Below, in pieces: positions 6,288 through 16,178 of a stretch of DNA of 64,000 bases. The translations under genes and the position numbers were made by a program. The stretch lies in the NCBI RefSeq assembly GCF_002000025.1, contig NZ_MUZV01000015.1, positions 1-64,000 on the forward strand. The letters run 5' to 3'. The notes under the pieces were generated by a model. That model did not search any database. It had not been told where the DNA came from and saw only the letters and a list, made by a program, of their open reading frames with translations. Position 1 is the first letter of the stretch. Each line of letters begins with the position of its first letter. This DNA comes from Cognaticolwellia aestuarii. Its GTDB lineage: Bacteria > Pseudomonadota > Gammaproteobacteria > Enterobacterales > Alteromonadaceae.

Positions 6288-7676
6288 CTATTTAATTAGC
6301 TCAATTAATTCATGAATGGTTTTTATTGGCGTGACTTTTGCCCCTAAACCTTCCATTGATTTGTGATAGTTACGATAGGGAATAAATATTTCACTAAAGC
6401 CATGTTGTGCAGCTTCTTTTACTCTGGGTACGCCGCTGTCGATGGGGCGCACGTCACCATTCAAACTTAGTTCGCCCATGATACAGGTGGTTCTTGGGAT
6501 GACAAACTCATTCAAACTGCTTAATAGTGCGGTGACTAAGGCGAGATCAATACAGGTTTCTGATTCATCAATTTTTAAGCCACCAATAATGTTGAAAAAA
6601 GTATCGTGATAAATTTTTGTTTTAGTATGTTTACGCAAAATACCGGTTAACATTTTTATTCGGTTCATATTTAAGCCAACACAAACCCGTTGTGGAAACT
6701 CTGCTTCAGTTTCGGTGGTTAAACATTGAATTTCTAGTAATAAATTCCGATTGCCTTTTCTGATACATGTTATAGCTGAGCCCGGTGATTCTGTACTTGA
6801 ACCGGATAGAAATATCTCACTGGGGTTATCAACACTGAGCATGCCGCGTTCGCACATTTTAAAAATACCGACCGTGTCTATGTCGCCAAAACGGTTTTTA
6901 TTGGCACGTAATGTTCTTATTTGACCGTCGTTGGTATCAATATGGAGAAGGGCATCAACAATATGCACTAAGGTTTGCGGCCCGGCAATTTCATTGTTTT
7001 TATTTACATGGGCAATTAAAAACATGGTGACGTTATTTTGTTTACAGTATTGAGTTAATGCTTGAGCGGCACTTTTTACTTGAGATGGTGAGCCTGGGCT
7101 ACCATTGGCATTATCAGTTACAACAGCTTGGATAGAGTCAATCACGGCAAATTTAATTTTATTTTGTTCTAACTCTTCAATAATAGCTTCCACACTGGTT
7201 TCGGATAATAAATATAGTTCTTCAGGATTATAATCTAGCTTTAAACGCTGCACACGATTTTTAAACTGAGAAAGTGATTCCTCAGCTGTACAATATAAAG
7301 ATGGTGTAAGCTTTGACATTCGGGCAACTAAGTCTGACAACAAGGTGGTTTTTCCTGCACCAGGATCTCCTGAGATAATATTGACAGAGCCTGTAGTCAC
7401 GCCACCACATAATACTCGATCAAGCTCCCCAATGCCGGTGAGTTGTTTTTCAGCTTCAGTGGTTTCAACGTCATTGATTTTCTTCGAGCCACCACCCGTG
7501 CCGCCAGCATAACCTCCTGTCGTTATTCTGCTCTTGCTTGGACTCTTACTCTGATTTGCCGGAATCTTCATTTCTGCTAAGGTATTCCATGCGCCACAAC
7601 GACATTGTCCTTGCCAACGAGGGTAATTCATACCGCAATCAGTACAAACGAATTCTAATTTTGCTAACTTTGCCAT
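6288..7676 (-). CDS. radA: DNA repair protein RadA
   Basis: RadA (Sms) is a RecA-like ATPase that drives branch migration during recombinational repair. Order of domains: N-terminal zinc finger (Cys11, Cys14, Cys25, Cys27), RecA-type ATPase with Walker A GDPGAGKTT, the RadA signature KNRFG, and a C-terminal Lon-protease-like domain. Length 462 matches the family. One oddity: the second cysteine pair reads GQCRCGAW, that is CxC, where the usual RadA finger is GQCxxCxAW. Divergent from the PilZ gene across about 340 bases. Confidence 0.97.
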   Translation of the reverse strand: MAKLAKLEFVCTDCGMNYPRWQGQCRCGAWNTLAEMKIPANQSKSPSKSRITTGGYAGGTGGGSKKINDVETTEAEKQLTGIGELDRVLCGGVTTGSVNIISGDPGAGKTTLLSDLVARMSKLTPSLYCTAEESLSQFKNRVQRLKLDYNPEELYLLSETSVEAIIEELEQNKIKFAVIDSIQAVVTDNANGSPGSPSQVKSAAQALTQYCKQNNVTMFLIAHVNKNNEIAGPQTLVHIVDALLHIDTNDGQIRTLRANKNRFGDIDTVGIFKMCERGMLSVDNPSEIFLSGSSTESPGSAITCIRKGNRNLLLEIQCLTTETEAEFPQRVCVGLNMNRIKMLTGILRKHTKTKIYHDTFFNIIGGLKIDESETCIDLALVTALLSSLNEFVIPRTTCIMGELSLNGDVRPIDSGVPRVKEAAQHGFSEIFIPYRNYHKSMEGLGAKVTPIKTIHELIELIK

Positions 7677-8018
7677 TGGGCTACCTACTTTCTAAATTTA
7701 AATTTTTCAGCCCATTACGCATATTACGCGGGATGAAATTATGACAAAATACTGGCGCAATAAATGAAGGTGTCGCCGTTTGTCAGAGAGATGAATGTTC
7801 TGCTATGATTTTTATATTCATATTCAAAGCTTTAGTTAAATGAATCTTACTGTTCAGTTTTGCTTTTGTTATGACTATTTAACAGGTATAGTTTTTGCAT
7901 TGCATAGCTAATGTTTACTCATAAATGTTATTGTGGTGTTAATTGGCTTTTAAGCCATTTATACTTAACTTTATATACGATGAGTAGTTTTCTTTATTGT
8001 AAAGATATTGACGCGTAA
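7677..8018. other. Divergent intergenic region radA / PilZ gene
   Basis: AT-rich spacer that must contain promoters for both divergent genes. I see no clear -35/-10 pair, operator or structured RNA. The PilZ gene start at 8019 has only a weak upstream purine stretch. Confidence 0.4.
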
Positions 8019-10469
8019 ATGAATAAAGATTTTTCAAAATATCAAAAAATTATTGACGAGTTCAGTGGCCAAGTCTTAACAAGTGACTTTGAAGCTAGGT
8101 TTAATGCTGCCACGAAAAAAATTCCGAAAACTGAACGCTTTCTCCTTAAAATGGAATTAAAGCGCTTAGCTGCACCATGCACCCGCCTAATTGATTTACG
8201 TGGCCATGTTGACGGTGAATGTAAAGCATTTGATCATGAAGATAGAACTCATTATTTAGATGACGTTGCTAGTCGAGTATTTACTGAGGCTTTTACCCGT
8301 TATAATGGTTATACTTTTGGTGTTTATGAAGCCACAATGAACACCGAAAATAACTTTCGTGTTATCTATCAAAAAGAAAAACAAAAAGCCAGTTTAACTC
8401 CCCAAGTTGACTCTGCAAAAACACTTGAAAAATCTCAATCTCCAGCCAAGTTTTATAGTTTTGGCCCTTATTATGATCGCAGTGAAGAGCGGATGAATTT
8501 TGCCGTTGCTATCCAAGTATCATTGGGTAATGGAGTCAGTTTTGAATGTACTAGTTCAGATATCAGTGTTAATGGCTGTAAGTTTAGAGTTAGCGGCTTT
8601 AAACCAGTTAAAGTAGGTATGCAGCTTACGTTACGTTTTCGTGGCTTAGAAGACGAATTTCAGTTTGGTGCTGATACTAACTTTATCTACGAAGTAAAAA
8701 ATATCACTACATTGGACAACATGCAGTTAGTTGGGGTCCAAAGAGTTGTTGAGACCAAAGCGCGTCCTGATGGTTTTACGCAGTTTCTTGTTGGTTTTAT
8801 TCAAGGCAATAAACGCCGTTATAAAATAAATTTAGATAATACTATTAGCGCTTTGCAGTCTCGTAGCTACGAGCAATATATATTACCTAAGTCTAATGAG
8901 CTTCCTGTTTTTATTGAAAAAAACAATGAACTCTTAACGCCAAAATACGCCTTAACTTGTAATAATAATCAAGGCCTTTACCAGTATTGGCAAGATGAAA
9001 AGCGTTATTCAACCTTGTATTGTTTGATTACCCCCGAGCGAATTGAGCGACTTAAAAAGCTAGCTGTATCAGGCAAGACGTTACTGGTTTTTAGTTTTAT
9101 TCATAAAAGCCAAGGAAAATCTTACTTCTATACGGCAGATGAATTTCAGTTAGCTGAAGATACAGATTTTATGCCATATTATCTGGGATTTGCGGCAGCT
9201 AAAGAGAGTTTTTCAGTTATTCAGTTGTCTTTGCTAGATGTATTTCCTCGCCGTGCTGAATCATTTTTAACCCTATCAAATACTATTGCTAAACAAAATG
9301 AGTATTTGAATACGCCAGTATCTGACGAAGTTAAAGCCTTACTTGATAAAACCCCCTATATTGTTGTTGCTAGTGAAATAACAGATAGTGAAAGCATACA
9401 AGCATACCAGTCGCTGTCTTATGAAGGTATCAACACAGTTAAACTAAAAAACTTTGGTCATAAACGACTGAGTAAACCCTTCAGTGTTGACGAAGTTGGG
9501 ATAAATTATAAAAATCAACGTCAGGAACTGCGTTTTACTTATAAAACGCCAGCGCACGTTAAAATTGAAAATGTAATGTGGCAAGGGGTATCACATGATT
9601 TTTCTAAATCAGGCTTAAAGGTTGAATTAGAAAAGTCGACTGTTTTAAGTAAAGGTGACATTGTTTATGTTAGCTTCCCAGCATTACAAAAAATTACCTC
9701 AGCATTCGATTTATCTGGTTTACCCTATGAGGTTATGCGTTTAAATTCAGCAAAAACTGTTGTTAATTTAAGGGTGTATGTTGAGAAGCATCAACATATC
9801 GGGCGTAAGTTCTTTAAGGCTTTAATTGATAAAAACCGTGATAAATTAACACCAGATGAATATGCTATGTCTAGCCCTGGTTTAGCAAAGGCTTTACGAA
9901 ATATCTATAGTGCTAGCTCAGCGATATCGTCGATTATCGTGCAAGCTAGTGGTAGCCGTTATAAAGCAGAAGTGATTGCCGGCGGAGACCCAGACAGCAA
10001 GTTGATGTCAGCAATGAAGCAACTTAGTGATCTTGATGGTTATTACAATCTATATCCAGTTTTTGCTCATGCTGATGTTATGGCAAAATTGAGTGCTCAG
10101 TTAAAGAAAATGCAAAGTACTGACGGGGCTAGCTCTGAATTAATTTATATGGCGATTAATAACAAGGTTGAGCAAGTGGAAAAAGCAGTAACTATTAAGC
10201 TTGCTTCCGACTTTGCCAATGAAAAAGTGAAACAGTTCTTTATTCACCAAGCTTTGAAAAAAGGTCAGTTTTTCTGTGTTTTGATGAAGCTATCTCGTGC
10301 TGCGGAACCTGATATGGCGCACTTGCATCCGGAACTTAGTTATATCAGCTCATATGCCATTCATCGCGGTAAGCAAATCGAACAAGATATTTTCAGTGTT
10401 GCCGGTATCGGACAGATTTTTGATATAACCCAAGAAGTCCTTTTTCGCTATCAACTGATGCGTAACTGA
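8019..10469 (+). CDS. Protein with two PilZ domains (c-di-GMP binding)
   Basis: The 816-residue protein carries two PilZ modules. The first has RSEER near residue 155 (RxxxR) and DISVNG about 30 residues later (D/NxSxxG). The second has RQELR near residue 505 and DFSKSG about 25 residues on. Both sets of c-di-GMP ligands are intact. The regions between and after the modules are not recognised, and there is no signal peptide or membrane segment, so it is probably a cytosolic effector. Large PilZ proteins of this type are known next to radA/serB in related marine gammaproteobacteria; the target process (motility, surface polysaccharide) is not known. Confidence 0.9.
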   Translation: MNKDFSKYQKIIDEFSGQVLTSDFEARFNAATKKIPKTERFLLKMELKRLAAPCTRLIDLRGHVDGECKAFDHEDRTHYLDDVASRVFTEAFTRYNGYTFGVYEATMNTENNFRVIYQKEKQKASLTPQVDSAKTLEKSQSPAKFYSFGPYYDRSEERMNFAVAIQVSLGNGVSFECTSSDISVNGCKFRVSGFKPVKVGMQLTLRFRGLEDEFQFGADTNFIYEVKNITTLDNMQLVGVQRVVETKARPDGFTQFLVGFIQGNKRRYKINLDNTISALQSRSYEQYILPKSNELPVFIEKNNELLTPKYALTCNNNQGLYQYWQDEKRYSTLYCLITPERIERLKKLAVSGKTLLVFSFIHKSQGKSYFYTADEFQLAEDTDFMPYYLGFAAAKESFSVIQLSLLDVFPRRAESFLTLSNTIAKQNEYLNTPVSDEVKALLDKTPYIVVASEITDSESIQAYQSLSYEGINTVKLKNFGHKRLSKPFSVDEVGINYKNQRQELRFTYKTPAHVKIENVMWQGVSHDFSKSGLKVELEKSTVLSKGDIVYVSFPALQKITSAFDLSGLPYEVMRLNSAKTVVNLRVYVEKHQHIGRKFFKALIDKNRDKLTPDEYAMSSPGLAKALRNIYSASSAISSIIVQASGSRYKAEVIAGGDPDSKLMSAMKQLSDLDGYYNLYPVFAHADVMAKLSAQLKKMQSTDGASSELIYMAINNKVEQVEKAVTIKLASDFANEKVKQFFIHQALKKGQFFCVLMKLSRAAEPDMAHLHPELSYISSYAIHRGKQIEQDIFSVAGIGQIFDITQEVLFRYQLMRN

Positions 10470-10476
10470 ACTTAAA

Positions 10477-10502
10477 TGGCTAACGGTATTGATTGTTAGC
10501 CA
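10477..10502. terminator. Stem-loop between convergent PilZ gene and serB
   Basis: TGGCTAAC (10477-10484) pairs with GTTAGCCA (10495-10502) around a 10-base loop. No T-run follows on either strand, so intrinsic termination is uncertain. The position between two convergent genes fits. Confidence 0.45.
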
Positions 10503-10548
10503 ATCTTGATAACAGTTACTTCAGCTTTATTTTTACTTCAGCGCTATC

Positions 10549-11583
10549 TTACTTTAGCCAATGTAATAAACAATCAAGACCTGAAGTGGTAATGCAAGCA
10601 TCGGCTTGTGCTAATACTACAGGTTTGGCATGAAATGCCACCCCTAGGTGTGCTGCTGCCATCATCACTAAGTCATTTGCACCATCACCCATAGCTACTG
10701 TTTGAGTATCTGCAATATTAAAATCTACTTGTAATTGTTTCAAGCATTCAGCTTTCGCTGTGGCATCAATAACTGGGCCGACTACTTTGCCAGTTAAGTG
10801 GTGGTTATCAATTTCAAGCACATTGGCTACAGCAGCATCAAGGGCTAACATTTTTTGTAAATGATCAGCGAAATAGGTAAACCCGCCTGAAGCAATAGCA
10901 ATGCGCCAGTGATGCTTTTTTAATTCACTAACTAAGGTTTCTAACCCTTCCATTAAGGGAATGTTTTTCGCTACTTGCGCTAATATATCCTCAGAAGCCT
11001 TGTTTAATTTAGCGACGCGTTGATGTAAGCTTTCACTAAAGTCAAGCAGGCCTTGCATAGCCAGTTCAGTAACTGCTGCGACTTCTTCACCGACACCCGC
11101 CAGTGCTGCTATTTCGTCGATACACTCAATTTTTATTGTTGTTGAATCCATGTCCATCAACAAAAGGCCGGGTTGTGCTAATGTTGGCGCATTAGTGAGT
11201 AATGCTGATTCGACTTGCTTAGCAAGATTGAATTTTGCTAATTGCTCTCGGGCCAGCTTTATATCTTCTACTTGTACTGAAAATCGATAACTTATGGCAT
11301 TATTACGTTGATTGATTTTCTGTAGAGATAGCAGGGTAAGTTGGCACTCATGTAGTAAACCGGCAAATATATCAAGTGTCATATCACCAAAAACTACAAG
11401 TTCTAGCTGCTTTGCACATGCTGATGTTGCTGGTACCGCTTGATATTCAGTGCTAGTGAATGCTAATTGGTTTTTATCAAAGGTCAAAGGAACTTCATTT
11501 GACGTTGTGTCGACAGGCAACCATTGGGTTAAATTTAAATGTTGGATACTTGCTAGGGAAACTGATTTTTTTTCGATTGTCAC
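10549..11583 (-). CDS. serB: Phosphoserine phosphatase
   Basis: SerB hydrolyses O-phosphoserine to serine, the last step of serine biosynthesis. The HAD signature is MDMDSTT, with nucleophile Asp144 and acid/base Asp146; IASGGF is motif II and GDGANDL motif III. The N-terminal 120 residues form the ACT-like extension found in gammaproteobacterial SerB. Length 344 is slightly above the E. coli enzyme (322). Divergent from ytjB, as in enterobacteria. Confidence 0.97.
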   Translation of the reverse strand: MTIEKKSVSLASIQHLNLTQWLPVDTTSNEVPLTFDKNQLAFTSTEYQAVPATSACAKQLELVVFGDMTLDIFAGLLHECQLTLLSLQKINQRNNAISYRFSVQVEDIKLAREQLAKFNLAKQVESALLTNAPTLAQPGLLLMDMDSTTIKIECIDEIAALAGVGEEVAAVTELAMQGLLDFSESLHQRVAKLNKASEDILAQVAKNIPLMEGLETLVSELKKHHWRIAIASGGFTYFADHLQKMLALDAAVANVLEIDNHHLTGKVVGPVIDATAKAECLKQLQVDFNIADTQTVAMGDGANDLVMMAAAHLGVAFHAKPVVLAQADACITTSGLDCLLHWLK

Positions 11584-11690
11584 AATAATGCCTTATTTGA
11601 AAAATATGTTTTAAAACAACTGTCCTAGCATAAAAAGTGTAAATGTGGTTCTATAGTGTAGTTATAGAAATGTAGGAAACAATACGTTTT

Positions 11691-12293
11691 ATGAAGCAAC
11701 TAGAACAGCCTTTATACCCTAAATTATCACCGATTTATAATAAAATATTGCAATTAGCTATCGCTATTTTGTTACTTGTACTGTTGATGAACTTTTGGGT
11801 TGATAGTCGTGATGCACAGCAAGCACAGATCCAAGCACATGCACATAAAGTTGGTCAAATTTACTTGGCACAAGCTGCAGCGAGCGCTATACCTTATTTG
11901 TCAGCAGAGCAAAATAAGCTTCAAGACTTTACTGATACTTTGGTAAAGCAAGCTTTGGTAAAAAGTGTTCATGTTTATGATAAAACAGGCCAACGAATTG
12001 CGAGCTCAGCGCAAGCAGAGTCTATTAATGACTTGTTTGGTATCAGCATTAATAAAATTAACCAAGCTGATGAGCTGCTACCTTTTGTACAAGAATTACG
12101 TACAGAGCAATTGAGTGGTTATATTCGGTTATCGCTTCATCGTTCGATCTTAGCAGATGAATTGGCTGAAAATAGCCGTTCACAATACGATATTATGCGT
12201 TTACTGTTAATTGTCGCAGGGTTCATTGGTTTTCTGTTAACTCGGGGATTAAATCGCTTTAGTCGCCAAGGCTATAGACCACCAATAGCGTAG
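11691..12293 (+). CDS. ytjB: AhpA/YtjB (Smp) family membrane protein
   Basis: The 200-residue protein has an N-terminal membrane segment at about 20-40 (ILQLAIAILLLVLLMNFWV), a periplasmic domain of about 130 residues, and a second segment at about 168-186 (LLLIVAGFIGFLLTRGL). This topology and the position next to serB identify the YtjB/AhpA family, named after a haemolysin-activating factor of Vibrio; its biochemical role is unclear. It ends 6 bases before the stop of the convergent yjjV gene. Confidence 0.85.
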   Translation: MKQLEQPLYPKLSPIYNKILQLAIAILLLVLLMNFWVDSRDAQQAQIQAHAHKVGQIYLAQAAASAIPYLSAEQNKLQDFTDTLVKQALVKSVHVYDKTGQRIASSAQAESINDLFGISINKINQADELLPFVQELRTEQLSGYIRLSLHRSILADELAENSRSQYDIMRLLLIVAGFIGFLLTRGLNRFSRQGYRPPIA

Positions 12294-12299
12294 GTTTTA

Positions 12300-13115
12300 T
12301 TACACGGCGGCTGATTGGGCAGGTAAAATGGCATTAACATTATCTTCTAACGTATGGGCAATTTCTGCCGCAGATTCAGTGCGAATACTTACTAAGGTTT
12401 GAAAAACTTTTATCAATTGTAAGGGGGAATTATCTTGGCCTTGAAAACCGTATAAAGGCATCGCAGGGGCATCTGTCTCAAGTACTAAGCTCGTTAGCGG
12501 TAGTCGCTTAATTGCCTTGATGGTTTTTTCTGCTCTAGGGTAGGTAATGGTACCTCCGATCCCTAGTTTATATCCTAAATCAATATATTGAACTGCCTGC
12601 TGGTAACTGCCAGAAAAAGCATGAATAATACCACCTTTAGATAATTTTTTTTGTCGTAACATCGGCACAATATGCTGATGTGAGCGGCGATGATGGACAA
12701 TAATAGGTAAGTTATAGTGTTTAGCTAGCGATAATTGTTGTTCAAATAGACTTTTTTGTAGTGATAAATTCTGCTGTTCTTTATCAATAACACCATCGAT
12801 ACCTGCTTCACCTATAGCGACAATGTTATTTAACTGTTGTTGCACTAACTGCGCTAAAGTATCAAAACTGTTTTTGGCTAAATTATTGAGAAACCATGGG
12901 TGTATACCTAAAGATGGCTGTATTTTTAATGAATCAGTGCTGTGGTTCTTGGCCAGGGTTAGGACTTTATGCCAGTTTTCAGGCCCTATGCTAGGTATTA
13001 CAATACGGTTAATTTGCGCTTGTTGGCATAGTTTTAGGAGTTGAGGAAGCTGAGTGCTCAGTGCGTTAAAATCAAGATGACAATGGCTGTCGGTAAAGCG
13101 CAACATATTTGTCAT
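12300..13115 (-). CDS. yjjV: TatD-family metal-dependent DNase (YjjV-like)
   Basis: The 271-residue TIM-barrel protein starts with FTDSHCHLD (the HxH metal motif), followed by GEAGID, VHHRRS and LETDAPAMP, which provide the remaining metal ligands. TatD proteins are 3'-5' exonucleases/DNases. Local order (yjjV, serB, radA, prfC close together) supports assignment to the YjjV branch rather than TatD or YcfH. An alternative start at Met4 or Met-Leu-Arg is possible. Confidence 0.9.
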   Translation of the reverse strand: MTNMLRFTDSHCHLDFNALSTQLPQLLKLCQQAQINRIVIPSIGPENWHKVLTLAKNHSTDSLKIQPSLGIHPWFLNNLAKNSFDTLAQLVQQQLNNIVAIGEAGIDGVIDKEQQNLSLQKSLFEQQLSLAKHYNLPIIVHHRRSHQHIVPMLRQKKLSKGGIIHAFSGSYQQAVQYIDLGYKLGIGGTITYPRAEKTIKAIKRLPLTSLVLETDAPAMPLYGFQGQDNSPLQLIKVFQTLVSIRTESAAEIAHTLEDNVNAILPAQSAAV

Positions 13116-13152
13116 CTTAACTCCGATAATGTCTTTGTAATGTTATAACTCG

Positions 13153-14268
13153 CTAAGCGAGCTTTTCAGCCCGCTGCGTTAGGGCATCAATAACACCGGT
13201 TAACTTATAATGGTTGATAAATTCAGCCTCTGGCGTTTGCTTGTTGATAAGCACATTAGCAAGATAAACAGCTTGTGCAATACCAAAGCTTTTTTGGCGT
13301 AGCTTTTCAGGACTGTGGTGTAAAACAATGGCCTCAATAATATCGTATGAAAACCCCCACATATGTAATAAATAACCTCCTACATGACAATGATCAGTGG
13401 CAAATATTTTATTTTCTAGAGCAAGGTTGTCGTCATTATTTATACGATGGGTAAAGAATAACGCTGTTAATTTTTCATTTACTTCAAATAGTACAACTTT
13501 GCCAATATCGTGAAGTAAGCCTGCGATCATAGCGTCCTGTTTTAATTCGGCTTTAACCATTGATGCCGCTAATTTTGCCGTAGCTAAACAATGCAGCTGT
13601 TCATCGAGTATGGAAAAATCTTTGATCTTAGGATTATAAGCAAATAATTCAGCCGTCATCACGATACAGCATAAAGTATCCATACCCATTTTTGTAATAG
13701 CATCACTAATATTCATCATAGGTTTGCCATTTGTGGCAAAAGTGTTGTTTGAAAATTGTAATACTTTTGCCGTTAGTGCAGGGTCTTGTTGGATAATTTG
13801 GGCTATTTTATGAGAGTCAGTGTTTCGCTCTTTTAAAATGGCATTAAGCTGCATATAGACTTTGGGAGGGCTTGGTAATATTTTGATATTAGCAATAGTT
13901 TTGACAATAATATCTTTGGTGATGGCTTGATTATTATTGGATAGCTGGGTAATTGTGCTGACAATAACACGACACGCTAAAGGCTGGGCAAAACAGTAAT
14001 GGGCAATGCTATGTGTTTGTTGCTCAGTATTATCGATCAAGATACGCACGATAGCAGGGAACTTTTTTGACACCATTTCAAGTATTGTATCACCATTGCT
14101 GTTATCAACCATTCCTGCGCATATAGCCACATTAAACTGGTGTTGTGAAAGAGCTGAAACCGCAGCATTTAAGCCTGTGACATGAGCGAATTTTGTTCGA
14201 GACTTAGTTAGCGCTTGCTTAAGCGCTAACAGTTGACCGTCGACATTATCAATTAATAATACTTTCAT
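13153..14268 (-). CDS. HDOD-domain protein with degenerate receiver domain
   Basis: Residues 1-115 look like a CheY-type receiver (KVLLIDNVDGQ...), but where the phosphoacceptor Asp should be the sequence is VAICAGMV, with Ala51, so it is probably a pseudo-receiver. Residues about 125-325 are an HDOD domain, a non-catalytic relative of HD hydrolases (PPKVYMQLNAIL; MIAGLLHDIGKVVL; HHSPEKL). HDOD proteins act in signalling, often around c-di-GMP or two-component pathways. It lies between argS and yjjV, 40 bases downstream of argS, so it may share a transcript with it. Confidence 0.88.
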   Translation of the reverse strand: MKVLLIDNVDGQLLALKQALTKSRTKFAHVTGLNAAVSALSQHQFNVAICAGMVDNSNGDTILEMVSKKFPAIVRILIDNTEQQTHSIAHYCFAQPLACRVIVSTITQLSNNNQAITKDIIVKTIANIKILPSPPKVYMQLNAILKERNTDSHKIAQIIQQDPALTAKVLQFSNNTFATNGKPMMNISDAITKMGMDTLCCIVMTAELFAYNPKIKDFSILDEQLHCLATAKLAASMVKAELKQDAMIAGLLHDIGKVVLFEVNEKLTALFFTHRINNDDNLALENKIFATDHCHVGGYLLHMWGFSYDIIEAIVLHHSPEKLRQKSFGIAQAVYLANVLINKQTPEAEFINHYKLTGVIDALTQRAEKLA

Positions 14269-14308
14269 TTACAACATATTGCCCTTGAGATATTTTTATC
14301 AGCAGAAG

Positions 14309-16048
14309 TTACATACGTTCCATAACGTCTATACCTAAGATATCTAGACCTTGTTTAAGAGTGCTTGCAATAATGTAGCTTAGCGCTAAGCGTGATTGCT
14401 TAACCTCTGGTGTAATCTCATCTTTTAAAATAGGGCAGGCTTCGTAAAAGCTCATATACAAGCTAGCAAGCTCATATAAGTAATTACACAATAAGTTAGG
14501 TGTGCATTCGCTGATAACCGCGTCGATTACGTTTTCTAATTGTAATAATTTTAATGCTAATGCCTTTTCTTGTGGTTCAACAATACTAATGCTTTGCATG
14601 TCTGTGCTTGTAGAAAAATCTGCTTTAGCAAAGATACTTTGAATACGAGAATAAGCATATTGTAAGTAAGGAGCCGTTGCGCCTTCAAAACTCAACATGG
14701 TTTTCCAGTTGAAAATATAATCACTGGTACGATTTTTTGATAAATCGGCAAACTTAACTGCGCCTATGCCTACTTTATGTGAAATCTCAGCTAAATCAGC
14801 TTCGGCAATATCTGGATTTTTTTCTTTGATCAATGCTGCTGCACGCACCACGGCTTCATCAAGTAATTCGGCAAGTTTAATTGTACCACCAGTACGCGTT
14901 TTAAATGGTTTGCCATCGTCGCCCATCATCATGCCAAATGGACAGTGATCATAACCGACATGCTCAGGTAAAAAGCCAGCTTTACGAGCAACAATTTCCA
15001 CTTGTTTAAAATGTAGGGCTTGGCGGGCATCGGTAAAGATAATAATGCGATCGGCTTTTAATTCACCGCTACGGTAACGACATGCTGATAAGTCGGTGGT
15101 TGCGTATAAATAACCGCCGCCAGATTTTTGTACAATAAAGACCGAAGGTTCACCGTCTTTATTGGCCATTTCGTTAATAAAAACAACTTTTGCGCCTTGA
15201 TCTTCTACAGCAATTTTTTGTGCCATTAATTCATCAATAACGTTTGATAAGTCATCGTTGTAAGCACTTTCACCCATGATGTCATCACGTGTTAGTGTGA
15301 CATTAAGTTTTTTGTAAATGTCTTCACTGTGAGCAATTGAAATGTCGATAAACTGTTGCCAAAGTACGGCACATTGCGCTTCACCACTTTGTAGTTTTAC
15401 CACATAGTCGCGGGCACGATCAGCAAAGCCTTCTTCGTTATCAAAACGAATTTTAGCTTCACGGTAAAAGTTTTCTAAATCAGCCAGCGCAGTTTCAGCG
15501 ACTTCATTTGACGCTAATTTATCGCTTAAGTGTGCTAATAGCATACCAAACTGTGTACCCCAATCACCCATGTGATTTTGACGAATAACATGTTCGCCAC
15601 GAAACTCAAGAGCACGGACAACCGCGTCGCCAATAATGGTTGAGCGTAAATGACCAACATGCATTTCTTTTGCGAGGTTAGGCGCAGAGTAATCGACAAC
15701 AACATTTTGTGGTGCTGCTGATTGGTTAACGCCAAGGTGCTGGTCGTTTGATATCAGATTTAACTGTGTTGCTAGCCAGTTTTTATCTAAATGAATATTA
15801 ATAAACCCAGGGCCAGCTAATTCAACTTTTTCAGCGATGCCGCTTAAGTCTAGTGCTTCAACAACTTTAGTTGCCAGTTCACGTGGGTTAGTTTTTAATT
15901 TCTTAGCCGCACCCATAACACCGTTTGCTTGGTAATCACCAAAATTTGCTCGGTTTGATAAACTTATCGCTGGGTTTGTTCCTTCAGGCAAACCTGCTGC
16001 AACCATAGCAGCGCTAACTTTCTCACTTAGGATGTTACTAATATTCAT
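14309..16048 (-). CDS. argS: Arginyl-tRNA synthetase
   Basis: Class I aminoacyl-tRNA synthetase that charges tRNA-Arg. The HIGH motif is HVGH in EMHVGHLRST; an N-terminal Add-1 domain (about 1-100) and the C-terminal DALR anticodon domain (ending GIDVMERM) are present. The KMSKS equivalent is the degenerate GKPFKTRTGG usual in ArgS. Length 579 is normal. Confidence 0.98.
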   Translation of the reverse strand: MNISNILSEKVSAAMVAAGLPEGTNPAISLSNRANFGDYQANGVMGAAKKLKTNPRELATKVVEALDLSGIAEKVELAGPGFINIHLDKNWLATQLNLISNDQHLGVNQSAAPQNVVVDYSAPNLAKEMHVGHLRSTIIGDAVVRALEFRGEHVIRQNHMGDWGTQFGMLLAHLSDKLASNEVAETALADLENFYREAKIRFDNEEGFADRARDYVVKLQSGEAQCAVLWQQFIDISIAHSEDIYKKLNVTLTRDDIMGESAYNDDLSNVIDELMAQKIAVEDQGAKVVFINEMANKDGEPSVFIVQKSGGGYLYATTDLSACRYRSGELKADRIIIFTDARQALHFKQVEIVARKAGFLPEHVGYDHCPFGMMMGDDGKPFKTRTGGTIKLAELLDEAVVRAAALIKEKNPDIAEADLAEISHKVGIGAVKFADLSKNRTSDYIFNWKTMLSFEGATAPYLQYAYSRIQSIFAKADFSTSTDMQSISIVEPQEKALALKLLQLENVIDAVISECTPNLLCNYLYELASLYMSFYEACPILKDEITPEVKQSRLALSYIIASTLKQGLDILGIDVMERM

Positions 16049-16076
16049 GTAAATTAACTCTTAATTGGATTATCGA

Positions 16077-16100
16077 CCTAAGCCTACATTGAGGCTTAGG
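16077..16100. terminator. Stem-loop between prfC and argS
   Basis: CCTAAGCCT (16077-16085) pairs perfectly with AGGCTTAGG (16092-16100) around a 6-base loop, in the gap between two minus-strand genes. No T-run follows on the minus strand, so it may be an attenuator or mRNA end stabiliser rather than a clean terminator. Confidence 0.45.
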
Positions 16101-16178
16101 CATATAAACGCCGCATAAAATACTGCGCTTATCTATAAGTTACTTGATTGACTTTTAGTTGTCATCAAAGGCTATTGA

